Shown here in pieces: positions 21,795-27,695 of a stretch of 27,695 nt of DNA (its first letter is position 1; each line of letters opens with the position of its first letter). The notes under the pieces are model-generated. The model saw only the letters and a list, made by a program, of their open reading frames with translations, was not told where the DNA came from and did no database searches. This DNA is from CAYUHZ01 sp964444625. GTDB taxonomy: Bacteria; Patescibacteriota; Patescibacteriia; Patescibacteriales; GWC2-42-12. Made by a program: the position numbers and the translations under genes. The stretch covers positions 1 to 27,695 of the forward strand of contig CAYUHZ010000008.1 of assembly GCA_964444625.1 (NCBI GenBank), given 5' to 3'.

Positions 21795-22248
21795 AAAAGA
21801 GAAAAATAGATCAGCCCAGCAGGGATCAGTTATCTTGATTACCGTTTTGATTTTGTCTACGATTTTAACTGTCGCCTTGGGTTCAAGCAGTCTAATCATA
21901 TCCGGAACACAGATCGGGCGCTATCAAAGCAAATCTATTATCGCTTATTACGCATCCGAAGCAGGTGTGGAGCGGGTTTTGTGGGAAACAAGAAAGAACG
22001 GAGCGCAGTTAGATGTGTGCGATACCAATGTCGTTCTGCCCGATCGAGTGCAAGTTCATTTTGGCGCCAACCCAGCCGACTGCGTTACCAGTTCGGATAT
22101 GTCTAGTTATACCTATATTTTACCTCCGGCTTCCAGTTATAACCTCGTTATCGCCTCAACCTCCCCGGAGGTGCAGATAAAATCAACCGGAACTTATAAG
22201 GACGTGGTGAGAACGGTTGAGGTTGTTTATAACGCTTCTGGAATTTAA
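21787..22248 (+). CDS. PilX-like minor pilin component
   Basis: 153 aa. QQGSVILITVLILSTILTVALG forms the N-terminal hydrophobic helix after a short basic leader, and YYASEAGVERVLW is the PilX_N hallmark. There is no Glu at +5, as in PilX/GspK-type subunits, which usually cap the tip complex. It overlaps the PilW-like gene by eight bases and is the last gene before the terminator at 22331. Two Cys (residues 78 and 98) may pair. Confidence 0.85.
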   Translation: MNKKEKNRSAQQGSVILITVLILSTILTVALGSSSLIISGTQIGRYQSKSIIAYYASEAGVERVLWETRKNGAQLDVCDTNVVLPDRVQVHFGANPADCVTSSDMSSYTYILPPASSYNLVIASTSPEVQIKSTGTYKDVVRTVEVVYNASGI

Positions 22249-22291
22249 TCAACCAATACATAGGTGATAAGTATTATTAAATTAACCTGTT

Positions 22292-22312
22292 CCTCGCGGT
22301 TTTGCCTCGAGG
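22292..22312. repeat. Intergenic palindromic hairpin, copy 1
   Basis: CCTCG and CGAGG form the arms, with GG/CC inside and a TTTTG loop. A near-copy (17 of 21 bases) stands at 27661-27681. The stem is short and has no T-tract, so it is not a terminator. Confidence 0.5.
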
Positions 22313-22330
22313 GAATTAATTATTATTAAT

Positions 22331-22358
22331 AAAACCGCTGTTGCCAAACAGCGGTTTT
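22331..22358 (+). terminator. Terminator after the minor pilin operon
   Basis: AAAACCGCTGTT-GCCA-AACAGCGGTTTT forms a 12-bp perfect stem directly followed by AT-rich DNA. The left A-run makes it usable in both directions. The ligA promoter begins immediately after it. Confidence 0.8.
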
Positions 22359-22359
22359 A

Positions 22360-22368
22360 TGTTATAAT
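22360..22368 (+). promoter_or_regulatory. ligA promoter (extended -10)
   Basis: TGTTATAAT lies in the 15-mer TTATGTTATAATTAT, which is repeated exactly upstream of pilM (6874-6888). It predicts a start near 22375 and a leader of about 15 bases with no Shine-Dalgarno before ATG 22390. Confidence 0.55.
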
Positions 22369-22389
22369 TATTGCATATTTAAGCAAACT

Positions 22390-24507
22390 ATGAATAAAAA
22401 CAGTATTAAAAATCGTATAGAAAAATTGCGCCAAGAGATCAATCGGCACAACTATCTATATCATGTTTTGGATCAGCCGGAGATCAGTGATGGAGCTTTG
22501 GACAGCTTAAAAAATGAGTTAGTCAAATTAGAACAAACTCACCCCGAGTTTATCGTTGTTGATTCTCCTACGCAAAGGATTAGCTGCAAGCCGTTGGATA
22601 AATTTACCAAAGTGGAACATACTTCTCCCATGATGTCGCTCTATGACGCATTTAGCGAGCAGGACATGAAAGATTGGGAAGAACGATTGAAAAAAATTTC
22701 CAATGATCAATTTCCAATTTCCAATTCAGGGTATTATTGTGAGTTTAAGATGGATGGATTAGCCATGAGTTTAAGATATAGTAACGGTATTTTTACCACA
22801 GGAGCAACTCGCGGCGACGGGCAAACCGGAGAAGACGTTACTCAAAATTTAAAAACCATTGAAGCCATCCCTCTGAGATTGCGGGAACCAAGATCGGAAG
22901 AGTTGGAAGAAATTGGCCTCAGCGCTGAGCAGATTAATCAGGTTTTTATAGCCATCAAGCAGGGCGAGATTGAAATCAGGGGGGAGGCGATTATGACCAG
23001 CCAGGTTTTTTTGAAATTAAACAGGCTTTATCAGCGCCAGGGCAAAGCGATCCTGGCTAACCCTAGAAACGCGGCTGCTGGCTCAATCCGTCAGCTTGAT
23101 CCGAAAATCACGGCTGAAAGAAAATTGGATTTTTACGCTTATGCTCTGGTGACTGATTTTGGTTTGACCAAGCACGAACAAGAGCACGAACTAGCCAAGC
23201 TGTTGGGCTTTAAAGTTTTGCGACAGAATGCTTGGTGTCCTGATTTATCCGCTGTTTTGAAACTTCATCGGCTATGGGAGGAAGGGCGAAAAAATATTCC
23301 TTTTGAATGCGATGGAATGGTAGTGGTAGTTGATGATTTATCCCTTTGGAAAAAACTTGGTTCTGTCGGAAAGGGTCCGCGCTATATGATGGCCTATAAA
23401 TTCGCCAATCAGCAAGCAACCACCAAGCTGATTGAGGTAGTCTGGCAAGTCGGTCGAACCGGCGCACTTACTCCGACTGCTGTCTTAGAGCCGGTTTTTG
23501 TCGGTGGAGTGACAGTTAGCCACGCCACTCTCCATAACATGGACGAGATTGAAAGATTGGAGTTAAAAATCGGCGACACGGTGATTCTGGAGAGAGCAGG
23601 CGATGTAATTCCTAAAATTGTCAGCGTAATTACAAATTTACGCGCCGGTCAGGAGAAAAAGATCATGCCGCCAAAAAGCTGTCCGATGTGCGAAGGCGAA
23701 GTGGTTAGAGCAGGATCAGCAGTCGCTTATCACTGCCGCAATACTAATTGTTATGCCGTAAATCTTAGGCGCTTGAGCCATTGGGCGTCAAAGGGAGCGC
23801 TTGATATTGACGGCTTAGGCCCAAAAATCATCGAGCAATTACATCGAGAGGGTTTGGTTAGAGATATCAGCGATTTTTACACTTTGACCGAAGGCGACCT
23901 AAAGCCCTTGGAAAGATTCGCCGAAAAGTCAGCTGAAAATCTAATCAAAGCGATAGCAGAAAGGAAGCAGGTTGATTTGGCGAGATTTATTTATGGTTTG
24001 GGAATCTTGCATATTGGCGAAGAGTCAGCGTTATTGTTAGCTAAACAATTTGAAAATTGGAATTTGAAAATTAGAAATTCGGGGACAGTGTATAAGATTA
24101 AAGAAGTTGCGGAATATTTTAAAAACATAAATATGGAAGAACTTCAAAATATTTCAGATGTCGGTCCGATTGTAGCTAAAAGCATTTTTGATTGGTTTCA
24201 TGATAAGCGTAATTTAGGATTATTGCATAAGCTGGAAAAAAATGGGGTTGGTTTACGTCAAAATTCGGAAGGAAGATTAAGCCAGAAATTATTAGGGAAA
24301 GCTTTTGTCTTAACCGGCGCTTTGGTCGGATTGACAAGGGCTGAAGCTAAGGTTAAAATAAGAAAGTTGGGCGGAGAAATATCGGCTACTGTCAGCAAAA
24401 ACACTGATTATGTAGTGGCTGGAACTGAACCAGGAAGTAAATTTGATAAAGCGAAGGAATTGGGAGTAAGGATTTTAAGCGAAGAAGATTTTTTAACTAT
24501 GCTATAG
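22390..24507 (+). CDS. ligA: NAD-dependent DNA ligase LigA
   Basis: 705 aa. Domain Ia has HNYLYHVLDQPEISD. The adenylation domain has the catalytic Lys in CEFKMDGLAMS (about K120), TRGDGQTGEDVTQN and NPRNAAAGSIRQLDP. The OB fold has QVGRTGALTPTA. The zinc finger has four Cys (CPMC near 431 and CRNTNC near 449-454). HhH repeats follow, then a C-terminal BRCT domain from about 636 (GKAFVLTGALVGL). It seals nicks in replication and repair using NAD. Two segments look like in-frame insertions of AT-rich repeat DNA: SNDQFPISNSG before the catalytic Lys and FENWNLKIRNSG in the HhH region. Otherwise the family motifs are complete. Confidence 0.96.
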   Translation: MNKNSIKNRIEKLRQEINRHNYLYHVLDQPEISDGALDSLKNELVKLEQTHPEFIVVDSPTQRISCKPLDKFTKVEHTSPMMSLYDAFSEQDMKDWEERLKKISNDQFPISNSGYYCEFKMDGLAMSLRYSNGIFTTGATRGDGQTGEDVTQNLKTIEAIPLRLREPRSEELEEIGLSAEQINQVFIAIKQGEIEIRGEAIMTSQVFLKLNRLYQRQGKAILANPRNAAAGSIRQLDPKITAERKLDFYAYALVTDFGLTKHEQEHELAKLLGFKVLRQNAWCPDLSAVLKLHRLWEEGRKNIPFECDGMVVVVDDLSLWKKLGSVGKGPRYMMAYKFANQQATTKLIEVVWQVGRTGALTPTAVLEPVFVGGVTVSHATLHNMDEIERLELKIGDTVILERAGDVIPKIVSVITNLRAGQEKKIMPPKSCPMCEGEVVRAGSAVAYHCRNTNCYAVNLRRLSHWASKGALDIDGLGPKIIEQLHREGLVRDISDFYTLTEGDLKPLERFAEKSAENLIKAIAERKQVDLARFIYGLGILHIGEESALLLAKQFENWNLKIRNSGTVYKIKEVAEYFKNINMEELQNISDVGPIVAKSIFDWFHDKRNLGLLHKLEKNGVGLRQNSEGRLSQKLLGKAFVLTGALVGLTRAEAKVKIRKLGGEISATVSKNTDYVVAGTEPGSKFDKAKELGVRILSEEDFLTML

Positions 24508-24587
24508 GAGAAATTTTTAATTTCAAAATTACAATTTCTAAATAATGAATTCATGATTAATGTTTTAAAATTAAAATTAAGCTTATT
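24508..24587. repeat. AT-rich simple repeat DNA between ligA and gatC
   Basis: 80 bases of AT-rich sequence built of AATTT, AATTACAATTT and similar units, of the same kind as the DNA between gatC and gatA. No gene and no terminator is seen. Confidence 0.45.
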
Positions 24588-24881
24588 ATGCAATTATTAA
24601 AACAAGAAATACAACATATTGCCGATTTGGCTCGTTTGAAATTGACTGAAGAAGAGTTGGAGCGATACAGATTTCAATTGTCCGGAGTATTAAATTATAT
24701 TGACCAATTAAGAGAAGTTGATACCAAAGGAGTGGATCCGACCGCGCAAATTACTGGATTAAACAATGTTTTGCGCGATGATCTGATCAGCGAATGGAGT
24801 AGCGAGGAGACAGCGACGGCATTAAAAGACGCTCCAGAGAGCGAGGGCAGATTTATTAAAGTAAAAAGGGTAATAGAGTAA
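24588..24881 (+). CDS. gatC: Asp-tRNA(Asn)/Glu-tRNA(Gln) amidotransferase subunit GatC
   Basis: 97 aa, the normal length. IQHIADLARLKLTEEELERY and VLNYIDQLREVDTKGVDP are the standard GatC helices, and the C-terminal FIKVKRVIE is the usual end. It wraps around GatA and stabilises the GatCAB complex that makes Gln-tRNA(Gln) and Asn-tRNA(Asn) from misacylated precursors. gatA follows after about 108 bases of repeat-rich DNA. gatB is not in the window. Confidence 0.93.
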   Translation: MQLLKQEIQHIADLARLKLTEEELERYRFQLSGVLNYIDQLREVDTKGVDPTAQITGLNNVLRDDLISEWSSEETATALKDAPESEGRFIKVKRVIE

Positions 24882-24989
24882 TTTTTAATTTACAATTTTA
24901 AATTTTCAAACAATTTTGAATGAAAAAATTAATTGGAAATTAAAACATTAAAGCATTGTTTAGAAATTGAAAATTAGAAATTATAATTT
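24882..24989. repeat. AT-rich simple repeat DNA between gatC and gatA
   Basis: About 108 bases of AATTTT, GAAATT and AATTGGAAATT-like units. TTGAAAATTAGAAATT at 24967-24982 is identical to 24064-24079 inside ligA, and AATTGGAAATT is the reverse complement of a unit in the other ligA insertion. Confidence 0.6.
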
Positions 24990-26456
24990 ATGCAACCAAA
25001 TAAATTAACCATCGTTGAGGCTATAAAAAAATTAGACGATAAAGAAATCTCCTCAGTTGAATTGACAGAGTCATGTATAAACAGAATTAAAGAAGTAGAC
25101 GGAAAAATAAAAGCCTGTTTAACCGTGTGCGAGGAGAGCGCTTTGAATGAGGCAAAAAAAGCTGATCAACGGCGAGCCGCTGGAGAATCAGGAGATTTGC
25201 TCGGCATTCCTTATTTATCCAAGGATAATATTATGACCGTTGGAGTGAGAACAACAGCCGCTTCGAAGATTTTGGAAAATTATATTGCGCCCTATGATGC
25301 GACTATCATCAAAAGATTGAAAGAAGCGGGCGCGGTATTGTTGGGAAAAACTAATCTGGATGAATTTGCGCATGGTGCTTCAACAGAAAATAGTGCGTTT
25401 GGCGCTTCTCATAATCCGTGGGATTTGGATCGTGTTCCCGGAGGCTCATCTGGCGGTTCGGCCGCGGCCGTAGCGGCTGATATGTGTTTGTTTGCGCTTG
25501 GCACAGATACCGGCGGGTCAATCAGATGTCCGGCTAGTTTTTGCGGTATTACCGGCTTAAAACCGACTTATGGTCGCAATTCCCGCTTTGGTCTGATTGC
25601 CATGACCAGCTCAACCGATGTGCCCGGTCCAATGACTAAGACGGTAGAAGACGCTTGTTTGGTTGAAAGCGTTTTAGCAGGTTATGATAATCGCGACGCC
25701 ACTACCGTAGAGATTGAAGTAGCCGATTATCAGCAAGAACTTGCCGGAAGCATCAGCGGTTTAAGGGTTGGTTTGCCCGAAGAATATTTCAGCGCCGGTT
25801 TGGATTTTGCCATCAAGCAGGCGATTGATCAGGCAGTTGAAGGTTTAAGGAAAAGAGGAGTTATTTTTTCGGAAGTAAGCTTACCTCATACCAAGTACGG
25901 CATTCCGGTTTATTATATCATCACTCCATCGGAAGTTAGTTCAAATTTAGCCCGTTTTGACGGCATAAAATACGGTTTAAGCGTTGACGAAGATAAACGA
26001 TTAAAAACCGATTTAATAAATATTTATACCCAAAGCCGCGGACAAGGCTTTGGACCAGAGGCAAAAAGGAGAATCATGCTTGGCGCTTATGTTTTGTCAG
26101 CCGGTTATTTTGACGCTTATTATTTACAGGCGCAAAAAGTCAGAACAATTATAAAAAATGAATTCGACAGCGCTTTGTCAAAGGTCGACTGTTTGTTAAC
26201 GCCGACTCAGCCCCGCCCAGCTTTCAAAATAGGAGAAAAAACCAGTGATCCGTTGGCTATGTATCTGGAAGACATATTCATTGTCGGCGCATCTTTGGCC
26301 GGTTTGCCGGCGCTTTCGGTGCCTTGCGGATTTGTAGATGGCATGCCGATCGGATTGCAACTAATCGGTCGAAGGTTTGATGAAGCGACTATTTTACGTT
26401 TGGGAAATCATTATCAGAGCATTAATAATTGGCAGTTTAAAAAACCAAATTTATAA
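24990..26456 (+). CDS. gatA: Asp-tRNA(Asn)/Glu-tRNA(Gln) amidotransferase subunit GatA
   Basis: 488 aa, full length. It has the amidase-signature Ser-cisSer-Lys triad: Lys78 (YLSKDNI), Ser153 in GGSSGGSAAA and Ser177 in GTDTGGSIRCP. Each is one residue from the well-studied GatA numbering (79/154/178). It hydrolyses glutamine and passes ammonia to GatB. The C-terminal segment LPALSVPCGFVDGMPIGLQLIG is typical. gatB does not follow. A DsbA-like gene starts 10 bases later. Confidence 0.95.
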   Translation: MQPNKLTIVEAIKKLDDKEISSVELTESCINRIKEVDGKIKACLTVCEESALNEAKKADQRRAAGESGDLLGIPYLSKDNIMTVGVRTTAASKILENYIAPYDATIIKRLKEAGAVLLGKTNLDEFAHGASTENSAFGASHNPWDLDRVPGGSSGGSAAAVAADMCLFALGTDTGGSIRCPASFCGITGLKPTYGRNSRFGLIAMTSSTDVPGPMTKTVEDACLVESVLAGYDNRDATTVEIEVADYQQELAGSISGLRVGLPEEYFSAGLDFAIKQAIDQAVEGLRKRGVIFSEVSLPHTKYGIPVYYIITPSEVSSNLARFDGIKYGLSVDEDKRLKTDLINIYTQSRGQGFGPEAKRRIMLGAYVLSAGYFDAYYLQAQKVRTIIKNEFDSALSKVDCLLTPTQPRPAFKIGEKTSDPLAMYLEDIFIVGASLAGLPALSVPCGFVDGMPIGLQLIGRRFDEATILRLGNHYQSINNWQFKKPNL

Positions 26457-26466
26457 AATTTACAGC

Positions 26467-27198
26467 ATGATCAATTTTAAAAAATCCTTATTTATTGGCC
26501 TGATCGCAGTTATTTTAATTTCGTTTGCTTTAGTTGCTATTTGGCAAATAAAGCGAAACCAATTCGTTGATTTATCAGATCATCTTGGCAATGATTTTAA
26601 AAAGATTGAACAGCAAGCGATAGCCGAAAGCATTAGGCAAGGAATGGTCAAACCGATTGATTCAACCGACCATATCTGGGGCGATCTGTCAGCGCCAGTT
26701 CAATTTATTATTTATAATGACTTTGAGTGCCAGTTTTGCGCTGATTTTTTCAAGACGATTGAACAGCTAAAACAAGAATATGACAATCAAGTGGTAGTTG
26801 CTTTCCGGCATTATCCTTTGTCTTTTCATGCCAATGCTAAACCGGCCGCTTCAGCCTCGGAATGCGCGGCCGAACAAGGGAAGTTTTGGGAGATGTATCG
26901 TTTGTTGTTTGCCGACAATAAATCGGGGAAATTTTATCCGGAACAATTTGTTCTTAATGCTTCTTCCATCGGTTTAGATATGGTAAAGTTTCGGCAATGT
27001 TTTGAGCAGGATAAATATCAAGACAAGATAATAGATAGTATTTTAGAAGCAAAGAGTTTCGGCGTGAGCGGTGCGCCTGCCAATTTTATTAATGATATAC
27101 CATATCCCGGAGCTTATCCGCTTGATGATTTTATTGACAGCCAAGGTCTCTCCAGAAAGGGCTTAAGAACTATAATTAATGAAATTATAAAAAAATAA
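26467..27198 (+). CDS. Second DsbA-like membrane-anchored thiol-disulfide oxidoreductase
   Basis: 243 aa from ATG 26467 (MINFKKSLFI). An in-frame start at 26377 lies 80 bases inside gatA and lacks support. The N-terminal membrane helix spans about 8-26. The thioredoxin-like domain has CQFC (C88-C91) in YNDFECQFCADFF, AASASECAAEQGKFWEMYRLLF in the helical insert, and cis-Pro in GVSGAPANFIND. It is the same family as the protein at 4858-5601 but with a different active-site dipeptide (QF instead of PA), suggesting a different redox potential or partner. It follows gatA directly and precedes tRNA-Ser. Confidence 0.88.
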   Translation: MINFKKSLFIGLIAVILISFALVAIWQIKRNQFVDLSDHLGNDFKKIEQQAIAESIRQGMVKPIDSTDHIWGDLSAPVQFIIYNDFECQFCADFFKTIEQLKQEYDNQVVVAFRHYPLSFHANAKPAASASECAAEQGKFWEMYRLLFADNKSGKFYPEQFVLNASSIGLDMVKFRQCFEQDKYQDKIIDSILEAKSFGVSGAPANFINDIPYPGAYPLDDFIDSQGLSRKGLRTIINEIIKK

Positions 27199-27214
27199 TT
27201 TATTTTCAACAATT

Positions 27215-27299
27215 GGAGAGGTCGCCTAGTGGTCGATGGCGCGCGCTTGGAAAGCGCGTATACCGCAAGGTATCGAGGGTTCGAATCCCTCTCTCTCCG
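27215..27299 (+). tRNA. tRNA-Ser (anticodon GGA)
   Basis: 85 bases. The acceptor GGAGAGG (27215-27221) pairs with TCTCTCC, with one G-U pair. The D arm follows, then the anticodon stem CGCGC/GCGCG with loop TTGGAAA, giving anticodon GGA. The long variable arm is TACC-GCAA-GGTA (class II, as expected for Ser), and the T arm is GAGGG-TTCGAAT-CCCTC. CCA is not encoded (GCA follows). Confidence 0.95.
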
Positions 27300-27304
27300 C
27301 ATCA

Positions 27305-27318
27305 TCGTGCTAGCACGA
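27305..27318. repeat. Perfect 14-bp palindrome after tRNA-Ser
   Basis: TCGTGCTAGCACGA is its own reverse complement, six bases past the tRNA 3' end. It could help tRNA 3' processing or be an intergenic palindrome or binding site. No evidence favours any of these. Confidence 0.45.
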
Positions 27319-27326
27319 AGAATTTT

Positions 27327-27360
27327 AAAAAACAGGGTTATAAAAAAACCTTGTTTTTTT
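27327..27360 (+). terminator. Terminator of the tRNA-Ser transcript
   Basis: AAAAAACAGGGTT (27327-27339) pairs with AACCTTGTTTTTT (27347-27359) with one G-T pair, followed by T residues. It is likely functional in both directions. Confidence 0.75.
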
Positions 27361-27398
27361 ATTATTTTTTGTTAATATAGTAATATGTTAAGTAGTAG

Positions 27399-27416
27399 TA
27401 AAATACTAGTATTTTA
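27399..27416. promoter_or_regulatory. 18-bp perfect palindrome, candidate operator
   Basis: TAAAATACTAGTATTTTA is a perfect inverted repeat 12 bases before the XRE gene's first ATG, where a dimeric repressor could block its own promoter. Confidence 0.5.
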
Positions 27417-27427
27417 ATTAAATTGAT

Positions 27428-27643
27428 ATGATGTTAATGAATAAAAAATTAGCGATTCCAAATAATATTAAAAAATTACGACATGAGCTTGGTATATCTC
27501 AGGATCGACTTTCAAAAATGGCTGACGTTACATATAATACGATAATAAAGATTGAATCAGGTGGAAGTCAAAATCCGACTATTGATACACTTTTAAAAAT
27601 AGCCAAAGCACTAAATGTAAGTGTGGACGAGCTTTTAAAATAA
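27428..27643 (+). CDS. Small XRE-family helix-turn-helix regulator
   Basis: 71 aa (or 68 if the ATG at 27437 is used). Almost the whole protein is one HTH_3/Cro-CI domain: IKKLRHELGISQDRLSKMAD, then VTYNTIIKIESGGSQNPTID as the recognition part, and LLKIAKALNVSVDELLK, the classic end. It binds DNA as a dimer. An 18-bp palindrome just upstream (27399-27416) is a likely operator for autoregulation. The targets are not visible. No toxin or prophage genes are seen before the window ends. Confidence 0.9.
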   Translation: MMLMNKKLAIPNNIKKLRHELGISQDRLSKMADVTYNTIIKIESGGSQNPTIDTLLKIAKALNVSVDELLK

Positions 27644-27660
27644 ATTTTTAATCACTAATT

Positions 27661-27681
27661 CCTCGTGGGCTTGCCCCGAGG
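27661..27681. repeat. Intergenic palindromic hairpin, copy 2
   Basis: CCTCG/CGAGG arms with GGG/CCC inside. It agrees with the element at 22292-22312 at 17 of 21 bases, differing mainly in the loop and one internal position on each arm. It lies just after the XRE gene. Confidence 0.5.
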
Positions 27682-27695
27682 TTACCTTGTAGGAA

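Noticed and set aside
26377..26466. Longer N terminus for the second DsbA-like protein
   Set aside because: It would overlap gatA by 80 bases and place a second odd segment before the membrane anchor.
27114..27305. Minus-strand ORF of 63 aa beginning MMRRERDSNPRYL
   Set aside because: It is the reverse translation of the tRNA-Ser gene, a well-known annotation artefact.

Overview
The window looks like a chromosomal segment of a Candidate Phyla Radiation (Patescibacteria) bacterium, most likely of the Parcubacteria kind. The organism assignment is inference. It rests on a low-GC genome, a lean type IV pilus locus of the arrangement usual in these genomes, short leaders mostly without Shine-Dalgarno sequences, GatC and GatA without an adjacent GatB, and AT-rich filler repeats that run into coding genes. 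All genes from about 1.9 kb on have similar composition. The stretch from about 410 to 1525 is clearly richer in GC.

Layout. 1-1680: intergenic hairpins, the 3' fragment of an EamA-type transporter, a divergent GT-A-like glycosyltransferase whose natural start is out of frame across a poly-A slippery site, and terminators. 1693-1869 (minus): ribosomal protein bL28 (58 aa). 1984-3399 (plus): a site-2 protease (M50), an orphan 118-aa protein and a 27-aa hydrophobic peptide. 3491-6848 (minus): a three-gene operon in the order membrane-anchored beta-propeller, DsbA-like thiol oxidoreductase, RadA. 6993-22248 (plus): a long type IV pilus region: PilM, PilN, PilO, a PilP-position protein, PilB, a CheY-like receiver, a degenerate PilT, PilC, a frameshifted small gene, the major prepilin, then an O-antigen ligase/TPR protein, prepilin peptidase PilD, a secreted GWI-repeat/FnIII protein and four minor pilin-like proteins (GspH-, PilV-, PilW- and PilX-like). 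22390-27198 (plus): NAD-dependent DNA ligase LigA, GatC, GatA and a second DsbA-like protein. 27215-27299: tRNA-Ser(GGA). 27428-27643: a small XRE-family regulator, followed by an intergenic hairpin.

How the parts fit. PilM/N/O and the PilP-position protein form the alignment complex, PilB powers extension and PilC is the platform. PilD processes the pilin and at least three of the minor pilins. The GWI/FnIII protein inside the minor-pilin operon is a good candidate for a tip or surface adhesin. The O-antigen ligase next to the pilin could act in glycosylation. Two DsbA-like proteins could form disulfides in the Cys-containing pilin and surface proteins.

Most notable points. (1) The PilT homologue keeps the P-loop but lacks the Walker B glutamate, the His box and the arginines that retraction ATPases normally carry. 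(2) PilN has an INFI motif at its extreme N terminus, separated from its membrane helix by a disordered linker of about 270 residues. (3) Two genes are broken at poly-A runs. One sits on a dnaX-type A AAA AAG heptamer directly after a strong ribosome binding site. (4) A simple AT-rich repeat family occurs between genes and also in frame inside ligA and apparently pilD. I did not find a CRISPR array, insertion sequence, or an obviously new defence or biosynthetic system.
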